A DNA stretch of 64,000 nucleotides from Rheinheimera sp. A13L. Lineage in GTDB: Bacteria; Pseudomonadota; Gammaproteobacteria; Enterobacterales; Alteromonadaceae. The stretch spans positions 52,648 to 116,647 of the forward strand of contig NZ_AFHI01000010.1 of assembly GCF_000217935.1 (NCBI RefSeq), read 5' to 3'. Within the stretch, counting starts at the first letter, position 1; every line of letters begins with the position of its first letter. Positions 52,137 through 61,780 of the stretch are shown piece after piece. The notes beneath the pieces are model-generated. The model was not told where the DNA came from. It ran no database searches and saw only the letters and a list, made by a program, of their open reading frames with translations. A program made the position numbers and the translations under genes.

Positions 52137-53315
52137 TTAACGGCCTAAATACTTATCTAAAGTTTTATATAAACATTGCCACATGGTTTGGTTTTTTTGT
52201 TTCAGTTTGGCTGCGTTGTCGGCCAGAAGAGGAGTAATTTGCTCTTGTTCTGCCAATAACTGACTGACTTTTTGAGTCAGGCTGACGGCTGAGAGTTTTT
52301 CCAGGCAGTAATCGGCCATACCAAAATCAGACATCATGGCGTGGTACTTATGGCTCCAGCTGGTTGCTATACAAGGCACACCCTGACTCAGTGCATTAAT
52401 AGCACCGTGGAAACGTGAGCTGATGGTAATGGAACTTTGACCAATAAAAGCTTTGACTGCCAGCGGATCTTCAATCTGAATAATTTCACAAGGCGCTAAA
52501 CGGGCAATTTCCTGACACAGCAGTTGATCCTCTTTGCCTTCGTGATTCACCAGTACTACAGCATAACCTAACTCTACCAGCTGGTTGGCCGCAGCAGCAA
52601 AAGCTTCGACATAGTTAGTGCGTTCGGCTTCGGCATTGGCGTGGTTAAACTTAGACACTACTTTGCTGTTAGGAATTAAAGCAGCAAATTTACCTTCAAT
52701 TTCAGGCAGCGCTGTGGTGCTGTGGCCTTTTAAACCTACGGTAAAGTCCGGGGTTAATTTGACTGTGTCCGGCAGATTGGCTTCACAGCTTTGTAAATGG
52801 CTGAAGGACACCGGGTCGCGCACGTAAATCAGTGCTGCGTTGTGAATAATGTCACGCATGGCTGCTTTGCTTTCGTCGCTGCTAAAAGGGCCAAAGGCTT
52901 GAGGCATAAAGACAAAAGGTTTACCTGCCTCTTGAAAACGTTTGACTTCACGGGCTGTGTTTTGCAGAAACTTCAACGGCCACTGATCACCATAAGCAAA
53001 ACCGCTGGCCTCTAAAATCACATCAACATCACGCTCTGTCACCATGCCATAACGTTTCATCAGATTACGCAATGAAGCGGGGAGTTTGCCAAACCATGGC
53101 GTTAAATCCAGACCTTTACGGCGGAATGACACCTTCTGCCATGCACCTAACAAAGCACGTTCACGATACGGCAAGTTAGGACCAGGCGATAACACCAGCT
53201 CTGTGTTGTTTAAGGTTTTTAAACCTTGTAAACAGGCAAGCAGCATCAGGTAAGCGCCTTTGTTGCGGAACTGGACGCCTTTAATTTCGACTAATAAGGC
53301 TTTTGATTCAGACAT
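52137..53315 (-). CDS. polysaccharide pyruvyl transferase family protein
   Basis: 392 residues of the CsaB/polysaccharide pyruvyl transferase fold: an N-terminal VQFRNKGAYLMLLACLQGL (cf. NxGD motif), FMPQAFGPF, YVRDPVSFSHLQ, then SRFHGAINALSQGVPCIATSWSHKY near 310, which is the conserved His-containing block. It would add ketal pyruvate from phosphoenolpyruvate to a sugar of the surface polysaccharide. Last gene of the leftward polysaccharide unit, overlapping the nitroreductase-like gene by 8 bases. Confidence 0.9.
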   Translation of the reverse strand: MSESKALLVEIKGVQFRNKGAYLMLLACLQGLKTLNNTELVLSPGPNLPYRERALLGAWQKVSFRRKGLDLTPWFGKLPASLRNLMKRYGMVTERDVDVILEASGFAYGDQWPLKFLQNTAREVKRFQEAGKPFVFMPQAFGPFSSDESKAAMRDIIHNAALIYVRDPVSFSHLQSCEANLPDTVKLTPDFTVGLKGHSTTALPEIEGKFAALIPNSKVVSKFNHANAEAERTNYVEAFAAAANQLVELGYAVVLVNHEGKEDQLLCQEIARLAPCEIIQIEDPLAVKAFIGQSSITISSRFHGAINALSQGVPCIATSWSHKYHAMMSDFGMADYCLEKLSAVSLTQKVSQLLAEQEQITPLLADNAAKLKQKNQTMWQCLYKTLDKYLGR

Positions 53316-54345
53316 AAGTTAATAACTCCGTAGCAGTTTTCTTCTCGGAGTGAGGGATCAACGCCTGCGGATCAGGGTAACCCACAGCAATCAGCATCAC
53401 GACTCGTTCGAAAGGTTGTAATTTCAGTAAGCGGCCAATTTTGGCTTCGTAGTTTTCGATATCAGGCCAGTTGATGGAGCACGAGGCCAGGCCCATAGTC
53501 TCCAATGCCAGCATCAATTGCATATTGGCTAAGCTGGCGTCGATATAAATCACGTGGCGGTCGCGCTCAAAAGGATAAGCACTTAAATCACCAACCACAG
53601 CAAGCAAGGCAGGAATGCCATTAGCATAACCCACAGTGCCCATTGGTAAGTTTGCTAACTTATTGAGCATCTCGCCTTCGGTGGCAGCTATATAACGAAA
53701 GGGCTGACGGTTACAGGCACTGGGTGCCTGAGCAGCAGCAGCAACTGCTTGCTCCAGAACGGCTTTAGGAACGCTCTGAGGTAAAAAAGTACGGACTGAA
53801 CAGCGCTGCTGGCACAAAATTAAAAACTGCTCGTAGCTGATATCTGCTCTGGGTCTTTGTGCGTAAGGGGCTGGGGCTGAAGGGCTGCTTTGTGCTAAAC
53901 GTGGTGCTATCTGGGCTTTTAAGGCGGAAAAAGTCACAGGTTGACTGGCACCTTCTGGCCACTCTGTCACCGAAAAATAGCTGTCCATCACATCGTGACA
54001 GTATTTCAGCAGTACTAAATCCAGGGCCTGATGATCGGCCAACAGGTTTTGTAATGCAGTTAAAGTTTCATCAATATAATCCAGCGCAAACAACGACTTG
54101 CGCGGCACCATGCTTAAACCTTTTTCCAGCCGGTGAATATTACGGCGTAAAATAACTGTCGCTATGCTGCTGCTTTCTTCGTGCAGATGATAGTGATGTC
54201 GGCCCGCCGCTGTGGCATGTTGCTCACGGCGAAAATGCGGGTTAAAAAATGCGTAATACAGCGTTGCCGCCAGACGGCTTTTGGCTGCGTAAGGTAACAA
54301 GACCTTATCGAGCTTTTGCCTGATTTGTTGGAGTTGTTTTTTCAT
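53308..54345 (-). CDS. nitroreductase-family protein with long N-terminal extension
   Basis: 345 residues. The C-terminal 200 residues are a nitroreductase fold with CSVRTF, APSACNRQPFRYIA, and LANMQLMLALETMGLASCSINW for FMN binding. The first 140 residues are an extension (HRLEKGLSMVPRKSLFALDY) seen in nitroreductase-like proteins of polysaccharide loci. Substrate is unknown. Met 54345, not the longer frame to 54399, is chosen because it overlaps the flippase stop in an ATGA. The position between flippase and pyruvyl transferase suggests a role in modifying the polymer. Confidence 0.85.
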   Translation of the reverse strand: MKKQLQQIRQKLDKVLLPYAAKSRLAATLYYAFFNPHFRREQHATAAGRHHYHLHEESSSIATVILRRNIHRLEKGLSMVPRKSLFALDYIDETLTALQNLLADHQALDLVLLKYCHDVMDSYFSVTEWPEGASQPVTFSALKAQIAPRLAQSSPSAPAPYAQRPRADISYEQFLILCQQRCSVRTFLPQSVPKAVLEQAVAAAAQAPSACNRQPFRYIAATEGEMLNKLANLPMGTVGYANGIPALLAVVGDLSAYPFERDRHVIYIDASLANMQLMLALETMGLASCSINWPDIENYEAKIGRLLKLQPFERVVMLIAVGYPDPQALIPHSEKKTATELLTYV

Positions 54346-55658
54346 ACCGTCTCTTTCTCTACCACCACACCGGCCCTTTTTACCTTGATCAGTTGCCATA
54401 ACTGACGACGGGTTCTGCCGGAAAAAAATAAAAAGAAAAATGAAGCGTAGGCATAGGAAATCAGCGTTGCCCAGGCTGCACCATCAATGCCCATAATGGG
54501 GATCAGCCACCAGTTCAGCAGCACGTTTAATACTGCACCTATGCCATGACTGGCCAGAGATAAAGGCTCCTGGCCGGTAATAATTAAATGTTGTCCTATC
54601 AGGTAACGGATAAAGATAAATACACCGGCCCAGATATGAATTTGCAGTACTGAAATACCTGCCTGAAACTTGTCACCAAAGATCAGTGGCACCAAAGGAG
54701 GAGCCACAATAAATATAACCACAGCTATGGTTAACGCCATTGCAAAAAAGTAACCCGTGTATTTGCGTAGCAATAATAAATAACCAGACCAACTGACCTG
54801 ATGACTTTTTAACAGCTCAGGATAATAACGCACTGCTAAGGTTGCAGGTATCACATACCACAGCTCAGAAATGCGGCTGACAGCAGCGTAAACACCTGCG
54901 GCTTCAATATCAATCAGGCGTTCAATCATAATCAGATCAATACGCAGATAGACCACAGATAAAATACCAGAGACCCACAACCAGCTGGAGCGGTGCAATA
55001 ACTCCTTGCCATGCTGCCAGTTAAACCAGGCCGGTGTTAAGCGACCAGAGTCTTTGTTGTGGCCTTTATAAATCTGATATTGCAGCAAACCTGTAGCTGC
55101 AAATTCTAAACCTACTACCCAGAATAAAGCGCCAATGCCTAAGCCATACCAAAGCACTGCCAATTTTGCGACCAGACCTATAATTCCCAGCCCCAGTTTG
55201 CTGTAGGCGAGGGTGCGGAAATGGCCTAAATAATTCTGGTGATATTCAAATAAAATAAAGGCATTAAACAACTGACCGACAAAAAGTACTGCAGCGCCAA
55301 GTTGATAAGGTTCAAATTCTGTTGGCAGATACCAGCTAAAACCAACAAACATTAAAGCAGCAAATACAAATCCTGCTATTAAACGAAGCCAGGTGGCAGT
55401 AAATAAGATCTGCTGGCCTGTGCGTGGGTCAGCGGCAGACTGCACTGACTTTTGCACCAGATTGTTTAATCCTAAGTTAGCTAAGGGCGCTAAAAATGCG
55501 CTCCAGGTCATGACGATAGCGTAATAACCTGTGGCTTCAGGCCCAAGCATACGCGCCACAATAATAGTGATTAAGGCGCCTGCGGCCAGCTTGACTAAAC
55601 GTTCACCTAATAAAGCGACAGCTTTGGCTTTGGCAACTTTAATTAGAAACTTAACCAC
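54342..55658 (-). CDS. oligosaccharide flippase (Wzx/MATE-like) 1
   Basis: 438 residues with about 12-14 membrane helices, of the polysaccharide transporter type: an N-terminal GERLVKLAAGALITIIVARMLGPEATGYYAI and LANLGLNNLVQKS, typical of Wzx. It would move lipid-linked oligosaccharides across the inner membrane. It overlaps the WecA-like gene by 8 bases and the nitroreductase gene by 4. A second flippase is encoded at 61767, an unusual duplication within one locus. Confidence 0.9.
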   Translation of the reverse strand: MVKFLIKVAKAKAVALLGERLVKLAAGALITIIVARMLGPEATGYYAIVMTWSAFLAPLANLGLNNLVQKSVQSAADPRTGQQILFTATWLRLIAGFVFAALMFVGFSWYLPTEFEPYQLGAAVLFVGQLFNAFILFEYHQNYLGHFRTLAYSKLGLGIIGLVAKLAVLWYGLGIGALFWVVGLEFAATGLLQYQIYKGHNKDSGRLTPAWFNWQHGKELLHRSSWLWVSGILSVVYLRIDLIMIERLIDIEAAGVYAAVSRISELWYVIPATLAVRYYPELLKSHQVSWSGYLLLLRKYTGYFFAMALTIAVVIFIVAPPLVPLIFGDKFQAGISVLQIHIWAGVFIFIRYLIGQHLIITGQEPLSLASHGIGAVLNVLLNWWLIPIMGIDGAAWATLISYAYASFFFLFFSGRTRRQLWQLIKVKRAGVVVEKETV

Positions 55659-56718
55659 GTCGTTTCGCTTTGTAACGTTTTATAGCACGGGTGATGCGCC
55701 AAATATGCTGCAAAGTGTATGAATAAACACTGAACACTATCAGGAACAATAGCAACATAATTAAATCAGGCACCATCAGGTACTCACCAATAATACCCAA
55801 AGTAGCCAGCATACAGGAGAAACTACTGATCACTATTAAAGCCTGACGGGAATTTAAACCAAGACGCAGGAATATATGATGCAGGTGTTCACGGTCGGCC
55901 AGGAAGGGCGACTGGCCTTTACGAATACGGCGCAACATAATGGCCACCATATCCATCAGCGGCACTGCGATGACCCAAAGGGCTGTAACAGGCCGAAAAC
56001 TGGCGCTGTCACTTTGGGTGCCGATGATCAGTAACCAGATGACTGTTAAACCAATCAGCATACTGCCGGCATCCCCCATAAAAATTTTACCTTTGCCTTT
56101 GCCAACCACATCCAGGTTAAACAGCAAATAAGGGATAAGCGCAAATACCAGCACCATAGGTAACACTGCATGCTCAAGCTGACCACCCATGCCCATCATC
56201 AAAGTGACAGAGACAAAAGTGACACCACTGAGCATACCGGCCAGACCGTCTATGCCGTCAATCATATTAAAGGCATTAATAGCAGCAATAACGGCAATCA
56301 AGGTAACAGGAATGCCGATATAGCCCAAAGTGACATCGCCCAAAGCAAACAAATTACCTAAATTACCTAAATGCAATTGCAGGCCATAGACCATAGCTGA
56401 GCCAATCAGCAACTGGACACAAAGCCGTAATTTGACGCTTAAATCCATAAAATCATCAAATACACCCAGAATGACAATAGTGCCGCCACAAAGCAGGTAG
56501 TAATAATGAATATCCTCCGGTAAACCAAACCAGGCTAACGTCAGGCCTACACCAGTAAATATAGAAATACCACCTATCAGTGGCACTGACCCCGTGTGTT
56601 GCTTACGGCCTGCAGGTTTGTCCACCAGTCCGACTTTGACAGACAAAGGGATCAGAATAAAAATGGCGGTCAGGGTAAGAACAAAAGTGGTAATAAACAG
56701 CTGCAGATGTTCTGTCAT
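55651..56718 (-). CDS. wecA: WecA-like undecaprenyl-phosphate GlcNAc-1-phosphate transferase
   Basis: 355 residues, about 11 membrane helices. Family motifs are GVFDDFMD (the DDxxD motif), NAFNMIDGIDGLAG, FMGDAGSML and REHLHHIFLRLG. It transfers a sugar phosphate to undecaprenyl phosphate and starts the oligosaccharide chain. It is the first gene of the leftward unit and divergent from the glycosyltransferase unit. The sugar specificity (GlcNAc) is inferred from WecA. The C-terminus is highly basic (YKAKRRG). Confidence 0.93.
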   Translation of the reverse strand: MTEHLQLFITTFVLTLTAIFILIPLSVKVGLVDKPAGRKQHTGSVPLIGGISIFTGVGLTLAWFGLPEDIHYYYLLCGGTIVILGVFDDFMDLSVKLRLCVQLLIGSAMVYGLQLHLGNLGNLFALGDVTLGYIGIPVTLIAVIAAINAFNMIDGIDGLAGMLSGVTFVSVTLMMGMGGQLEHAVLPMVLVFALIPYLLFNLDVVGKGKGKIFMGDAGSMLIGLTVIWLLIIGTQSDSASFRPVTALWVIAVPLMDMVAIMLRRIRKGQSPFLADREHLHHIFLRLGLNSRQALIVISSFSCMLATLGIIGEYLMVPDLIMLLLFLIVFSVYSYTLQHIWRITRAIKRYKAKRRG

Positions 56719-57023
56719 GTGGTTTCCATCGGCTTTTTGGCCTGAAATAATGCGAACTGGCTCAAACGAAATTGGGCTGATTATAGGTGAAGATAACAGG
56801 GCTGACTACGGCACTTCAGAGATAAAATTGAAAGGAATAACGACTTTGTCAGAAAATAATGCTCTAATTGTTATTTCTGTCACACTTGCAGTGACCGCAT
56901 AAGGTACTAACCGATTTTTATGCTGTTAATCAAGACGTTGGCGAACCCTATTTATTAAGAAGAGCTCAGGTTTTTATGGTTTTTCCCCATCAGAATTTGT
57001 GCAGTTGACGCAGGATACCGGCT
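56719..57023. other. divergent promoter region of the polysaccharide locus
   Basis: 305 bases between the WecA-like and first glycosyltransferase genes. No gene is seen. No JUMPstart or ops element (GGCGGTAG) was found, so RfaH control is not supported here. Confidence 0.5.
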
Positions 57024-58079
57024 GTGACCAAAGCAGTATTGATTATCACCAATATGGGGCCTAAAGCCTCTGCACCTTTTCAGGGCCAGTTTGTAAAAAA
57101 TCAGGTGCTGGCACTGCAACAGCATCAGGCTTTGGCTTATTTTTATATGAGCTGGCACAACGACAGCCTGCTCAATAAACTGCTGAAATACCCTGTACTC
57201 TTTTTACAGTTTTTCTGGTCTTATATTCTGAGTTTTAAAAGCTTTGACATTATTCATGTTCACTTTTTTTATCCAACTATCTGGCTGGCTCTGGCCTATA
57301 AATATTTGCGTAAACCTTCAGTAAAAATAGTAGTCACCTGCCATGGCAGCGATATTTATCACTATCAGCCTTTTAATGTTTTATACAGGTGGTGTTGTGG
57401 TGCTGTGGACCAATGGATTTTTACCAGTGAAAAACTTCAAAGCAAAGCTTTTACTGCAGCACCCAAGGCTGTTGTGTTGTCCGCTGGTATAGCTCAGGTG
57501 TATGCAGATGCAACACAACACAACAGAGCAGAAAAAGACATCGATCTGCTGTATGTCGGTGCATTGGATAAAAATAAAGGCATGGACAGGTTGATAGCCG
57601 TACTGCCGCAACTCAAAGATAAAACAATTTATGTGGTAGGCACTGGGCCTTATCAGGCGCAATTTGAGCAGTTAAAAAAAGACTACCCAAATTTACAGCT
57701 CGAAGCGGGCCAAAGTGCAGAACAATTAAAAGCCTTGTATCAGCGCAGCAAATGTTTTTTAAGTTTGTCGCGCAATGAATCTTTTGGCCTGGTGATGACA
57801 GAAGCCATGGCCTGTTATACACCAGTGATTGCGACTCTCACTGATGGTTCTGCAGAGCAGTTGGGGGCAGACTCATTTTGGGTGATAGATCAAACAGATG
57901 AACAAGCTTTGCAGCAAAACTTGCTAAAAAAAATTCAGCAGCTATTAAGTTTGTCAGACTCAGACTACACCGCATTACAGCAGTCTGCTCACCAGCATGC
58001 AAAAGACTGTCTGGTAGATGATGTAGCGGCAAAAATACAACAGTTGTATCAGGCGTTATGTCCTGAACAACGATCATAG
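57024..58079 (+). CDS. GT4-type glycosyltransferase
   Basis: 351 residues with the GT-B fold of family GT4: an N-terminal ITNMGPKASAPFQGQFVKNQ, HVHFFYPT, VVTCHGSDIYHY, and a C-terminal half with LLYVGALDKNKGMDRLI, VVGTGPYQAQFEQL and RNESFGLVMTEAMACYTPVIAT, the nucleotide-sugar binding ExxxxE region. GTG start with AGGA 9 bases upstream. First gene of the rightward polysaccharide unit; the sugar is unknown. Confidence 0.92.
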   Translation: MTKAVLIITNMGPKASAPFQGQFVKNQVLALQQHQALAYFYMSWHNDSLLNKLLKYPVLFLQFFWSYILSFKSFDIIHVHFFYPTIWLALAYKYLRKPSVKIVVTCHGSDIYHYQPFNVLYRWCCGAVDQWIFTSEKLQSKAFTAAPKAVVLSAGIAQVYADATQHNRAEKDIDLLYVGALDKNKGMDRLIAVLPQLKDKTIYVVGTGPYQAQFEQLKKDYPNLQLEAGQSAEQLKALYQRSKCFLSLSRNESFGLVMTEAMACYTPVIATLTDGSAEQLGADSFWVIDQTDEQALQQNLLKKIQQLLSLSDSDYTALQQSAHQHAKDCLVDDVAAKIQQLYQALCPEQRS

Positions 58080-58096
58080 AAAAGGTAATTATAAAG

Positions 58097-58822
58097 ATGG
58101 CAATTCAACCTGAAGTGGTACCGGTAGGTGGCATTGGGGTGATGGCGTTCAGCGATATGGCTGAACTGGTTAATTACATTATTCAGGACGATGGTACTGT
58201 GTTTGCGGGTTCTGCTATTGCAATGAATCCGGAAAAAGTGATAGCGGCCAGTAAAAACCCTGAATTGATGAGCATTCTGAATAAGGCTGATATTCGTTAT
58301 GCCGATGGCATGGGGGTAGTGAAAGTGATGCGGCGTAAATTAGGCCGCAAAGTTGAACGTATTCCAGGTTGTGAGTTGTGGCAGGCATTAATGGCTAAAG
58401 CAGCTGTGACTAAAACTCCGGTGTTTTTAGTAGGTGCCAAACCGCAGGTGATGGCTGAAACTGTGGAAAAACTGACAGCTATGGGCGTCAATGTGGTGGC
58501 ATCGCAGGATGGTTATTTTAAAGATGAAAACGAACTGATCAGCCGTATAGCTCAAAGTGGTGCCCGTATAGTCACAGTGGCTATGGGATCGCCTAAACAA
58601 GAGATTTTTATTGGTAAATGCCAGCAGCAATTACCTGATGCCTATTATATGGGCGTGGGGGGGACCTATGATGTGTTCACCGGCCATGTGCAGCGAGCGC
58701 CAGCTTTGTGGTGTAAGTTACATTTAGAGTGGGCTTACCGACTCTTGTCTCAGCCGTCCCGTATTGGTCGTCAATCAAATCTGGTGACTTATGCCTGGTT
58801 ATATCTGACGAATAAACTCTGA
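58097..58822 (+). CDS. WecG/TagA/CpsF family glycosyltransferase
   Basis: 241 residues of family GT26: VFAGSAIAMNPEKVIAASKNPEL, ADGMGVVKVMRRKLGRKVERIPGCEL, PVFLVGAKPQVMAETVEKL, and MGSPKQEIFIGKCQQQLP with GVGGTYDVFTGHVQRAP and a C-terminal LEWAYRLLSQPSRIGR. Such enzymes add ManNAc or ManNAcA as the second sugar on a WecA product, which fits the WecA-like gene across the divergent promoter. The sugar specificity is inferred. Confidence 0.94.
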   Translation: MAIQPEVVPVGGIGVMAFSDMAELVNYIIQDDGTVFAGSAIAMNPEKVIAASKNPELMSILNKADIRYADGMGVVKVMRRKLGRKVERIPGCELWQALMAKAAVTKTPVFLVGAKPQVMAETVEKLTAMGVNVVASQDGYFKDENELISRIAQSGARIVTVAMGSPKQEIFIGKCQQQLPDAYYMGVGGTYDVFTGHVQRAPALWCKLHLEWAYRLLSQPSRIGRQSNLVTYAWLYLTNKL

Positions 58823-58875
58823 TAAAAACGATTAAAACAAAAAGAATCATAAAGAGAATCACAGAGAGAAGCATA

Positions 58876-59781
58876 GTGCAGCAACAGTCCGATTTACCTT
58901 TGATCAGCGTCTATATGCCTACTTTTAACCGGGTAGCTATGGTGCAACGTGCCATTGCCTCAGTGCTGGTGCAGGATTACCCCAATCTTGAATTGCTGGT
59001 GGTGGACGATGCCTCCACAGACAGTACCTGGGAGACGTTAAACCGGGTTTATGCTGATGAACCCAGAGTGCGTCTGTTTCGTCAGGATAAGGGGCAGGGC
59101 GCTTGTGCGGCGCGCAATCTGGCGATAGCGCAAGCCAAAGGTGAGTTTGTCACTGGTCTGGATGATGATGATGAGTTTTTGCCGAATCGTCTGAGTTCCC
59201 TGTATCAGGCTTATGACGATCAGTATGCTTTTGTCTGTTCCAGTTATTTTTGGGATTACGGCACTATACGCAAGCAGCTGTACCCGGACTCTGCCATTGT
59301 GGGTTTAAATGAACTGCTGGATGCACATTGTTTATCCAATCAGGTGCTGGTAAAGCGCAGCCGTATGCTGGCGCAAGGTGGTTTTGATATAGGGCTTGCC
59401 GCTTTTCAGGATTACGATATGTGGATCCGCTTAGTGGCCGCATACGGCAAAGCGCTGCGTTTGGCTGAAGCCACTTATGTGGTGCATGTAGGGCATGAAC
59501 TGGGCCGTATTACCACCTCACCAAAACGTTTGGCTGCACAAAGTTATTTTGTTGAAAAACATTTACCGCTGATGAATGAACGCAATATACAAAACCAGCA
59601 CTTTTACCGTCTGGTCATGGAGCAGAAGCAACTTTCATTAGGGCGTTTACTGTTTTTCTGTCGTTATGGTTTATGGTCTACGAAGATCCGTTATTACCTG
59701 AAACAAAAATTGCAATGGGCGATTAAATTCCGCCAGCAGCTGTTAAGCAAAGGCATTAAAGGGTTGTTTTCGAAAAAATGA
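58876..59781 (+). CDS. GT2-type glycosyltransferase
   Basis: 301 residues of the GT-A fold: LISVYMPTFNRVAMVQRAIASVL, VVDDASTDST, GLDDDDEFLPNRL with the metal-binding Asp, and FQDYDMWIRL. GTG start with an AGAGAGAAG stretch upstream. It overlaps the Wzz-like gene in an ATGA. The sugar is unknown. C-terminal residues 250-300 are basic and may contact the membrane. Confidence 0.92.
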   Translation: MQQQSDLPLISVYMPTFNRVAMVQRAIASVLVQDYPNLELLVVDDASTDSTWETLNRVYADEPRVRLFRQDKGQGACAARNLAIAQAKGEFVTGLDDDDEFLPNRLSSLYQAYDDQYAFVCSSYFWDYGTIRKQLYPDSAIVGLNELLDAHCLSNQVLVKRSRMLAQGGFDIGLAAFQDYDMWIRLVAAYGKALRLAEATYVVHVGHELGRITTSPKRLAAQSYFVEKHLPLMNERNIQNQHFYRLVMEQKQLSLGRLLFFCRYGLWSTKIRYYLKQKLQWAIKFRQQLLSKGIKGLFSKK

Positions 59782-60488
59782 GTCAGAATTTATTAGCCCA
59801 CGCCAATTTTGTTAGCCTGAGCGCAGTTTTGCTCAAACGTTTTTGGCTGCTGTTACTGGCTGCTGCAGTCTTAGGTGCGGCTGCTTTGTATATAGTGCAA
59901 CTCAGCACTGCCCTGCGGTTTCAGGCGACAGCTGTTGTGACTTTAACCGACTGGCAAACCGAACGTTTAACCCGACGTGATGATCCAAACGATAAAAATC
60001 CGGCCAATGTAGGTGGCGCTTCAGCGGATGCCATGTCCAGAGCTTTGTTGTGGTTAAAAGCCCCTGACTTTTTTCAGTCACTGGCCCGTTCTGCCAATGC
60101 ACAGCAGTTGAGTGTAGACCACAAAAGACGTGGCAATCTGGTGACTTTAAAGTGGAGCAGCAACTCAGCAGCCAATGCTGAAACTGAATTGGCTTTGGTG
60201 CTCAGACTCTGGGACCAGCGTTGGCGCCAGCAGTTTATTCAGCAAAAACAACAAGAATTAGCGACCTTACAACAACTGCCGGTTACGGATCTGGCGCAAC
60301 AACAACAACAGCGCACACAATACGAGCTGGACTACGCGAAAAAAGCTCAGCCTTTTGCATTACAGCAATTAGAAGGTCCAAAAGCACCAAAACAAAGTGA
60401 GCGTCCAGCCTTGTGGCTGATGTTATTGTTTGGTGCATTTTTGGGTTTTAGCTGTGCTTTTATTGTGTTGATGTTATGGCGGCTTTAA
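59778..60488 (+). CDS. Wzz-like chain-length determinant
   Basis: 236 residues with the polysaccharide co-polymerase layout: an N-terminal membrane helix (about 22-42), a periplasmic region with coiled-coil character (Gln-rich 150-180), a Pro-rich stretch APKQSERP and a second helix (210-232). It has no Walker motifs, so it is the Wzz type without a tyrosine kinase. It would set the length of the polymer. It is smaller than typical Wzz (about 325), so the family fit is partial. Confidence 0.8.
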   Translation: MSQNLLAHANFVSLSAVLLKRFWLLLLAAAVLGAAALYIVQLSTALRFQATAVVTLTDWQTERLTRRDDPNDKNPANVGGASADAMSRALLWLKAPDFFQSLARSANAQQLSVDHKRRGNLVTLKWSSNSAANAETELALVLRLWDQRWRQQFIQQKQQELATLQQLPVTDLAQQQQQRTQYELDYAKKAQPFALQQLEGPKAPKQSERPALWLMLLFGAFLGFSCAFIVLMLWRL

Positions 60489-61780
60489 TGCGCTTGTCTG
60501 CTTATTTCCAGCAGGTGTTACCTCTGGATAAACTGATCCTGTTATTGTGCAGCTGCTATTTGCTTATCGATGCCTGTAATGGCTTTTTACTGAATCAGTT
60601 TGGTCGCAGTTTTGGCTTATCTGCGCTGTATAAACTCTTGATCCTGATTCTGATGTTGAGCTGCCTGAGCCTGCGGACTGCAAAGGCTTTTTTGCTGTTT
60701 CCGGCACTCTTTGTGCTGTTGGTGCCTGGCCCATTTTATAGCTGGCTGCAATTGGGCGGTACTTTAGCGGCAGATATGGGCTTGATGCTCAAACTGATTT
60801 CACCTTTTATCGCCTTTTATTACCTGCTGAGTCTGGCCCGGCTGGATAAAGCTTTTGCGCTGCAATCCATGCACCGGGTTTTTGTAATCAACTATCTGAT
60901 TGTATTGGTTAATTTTACTTTTGGCGCTTTAGGTTATGGTTATACCTCCTATTTACCTCAAGCCCATCTGGCCCAGGTCGATTTGGGCAGTAAAGGCTTT
61001 TTTAATGCCGCCAATGAGCTGTCTGTGGTGCTTTTGGTGTTATCAGCCTGGTTATTGCAGTACTACTGGCGACAACAAAAACTGATTTTCCTGGCTGTGG
61101 CCGCAAGTTCGCTCTGGTGCGCCAGTTTGATGCTGACCAAAACGGGTTTGCTTGGAACCATTATTTTGGTGCTGTTGATCCCGCTGATGCCGGTTCTTCT
61201 CCGCCTGAACTGGTCGCGTCTGGCGCTGCTGATATTCTTGTTGATGGTCACTGTCATCCTACTGATTTGGCAAGCCCCCTTGTTGTTAACTCATTTGGGG
61301 CTGGCTGAGAAATTACAGCATATCTACCAGCAGCAAGGTTTACTTGGTGTTTTGTTATCTAACCGTGATAAATACGCGGCAGAGATCTGGCAGATGGCCA
61401 GTTTTTACTACAGCGACAGTCACAGGTTTTTTGGCATAGGGCTTATTGGTGTATCAGAACATTTATGGAAGTACTGGGCTGAGTCGGATCCTTTTGATTT
61501 ATTGATCTTTTATGGTGTGGCTGGTTTGATGTTTTTCTTGTGGATTTTTACAGGTTTTATTGCTCAGAATTTAAAGTTGTGCCGGCTTTTTTCCAGCGAA
61601 TTAGCTGCTACTCTGGTGTTGTTAAATCTATTATTGTTATTCGTGTCCTGTATCGCGGGTCATGTGATTAGCTCCGGCATGTTGTGGCCTGTTTGGGGTT
61701 TTATTAACGCAGCGGCTTTGATCCATTGCTCTGTTGATACAACAGCAAAAAAGACGGAGTCTCTGCATGTTACGCAGTGA
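60488..61780 (+). CDS. O-antigen/polysaccharide polymerase (Wzy-like)
   Basis: 430 residues and about 11-12 hydrophobic helices, with a long loop before the last third (around 290-320). The layout and position after a Wzz-like gene fit a Wzy polymerase. Wzy proteins are poorly conserved, so this call is by topology. ATG 60488 overlaps the Wzz-like stop by one base (TAATG) and is preferred over ATG 60476. Confidence 0.8.
   Translation: MRLSAYFQQVLPLDKLILLLCSCYLLIDACNGFLLNQFGRSFGLSALYKLLILILMLSCLSLRTAKAFLLFPALFVLLVPGPFYSWLQLGGTLAADMGLMLKLISPFIAFYYLLSLARLDKAFALQSMHRVFVINYLIVLVNFTFGALGYGYTSYLPQAHLAQVDLGSKGFFNAANELSVVLLVLSAWLLQYYWRQQKLIFLAVAASSLWCASLMLTKTGLLGTIILVLLIPLMPVLLRLNWSRLALLIFLLMVTVILLIWQAPLLLTHLGLAEKLQHIYQQQGLLGVLLSNRDKYAAEIWQMASFYYSDSHRFFGIGLIGVSEHLWKYWAESDPFDLLIFYGVAGLMFFLWIFTGFIAQNLKLCRLFSSELAATLVLLNLLLLFVSCIAGHVISSGMLWPVWGFINAAALIHCSVDTTAKKTESLHVTQ

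Noticed and set aside
56719..57023. JUMPstart/ops element for RfaH control of the polysaccharide locus
   Set aside because: No GGCGGTAG-type sequence was found in the spacer.
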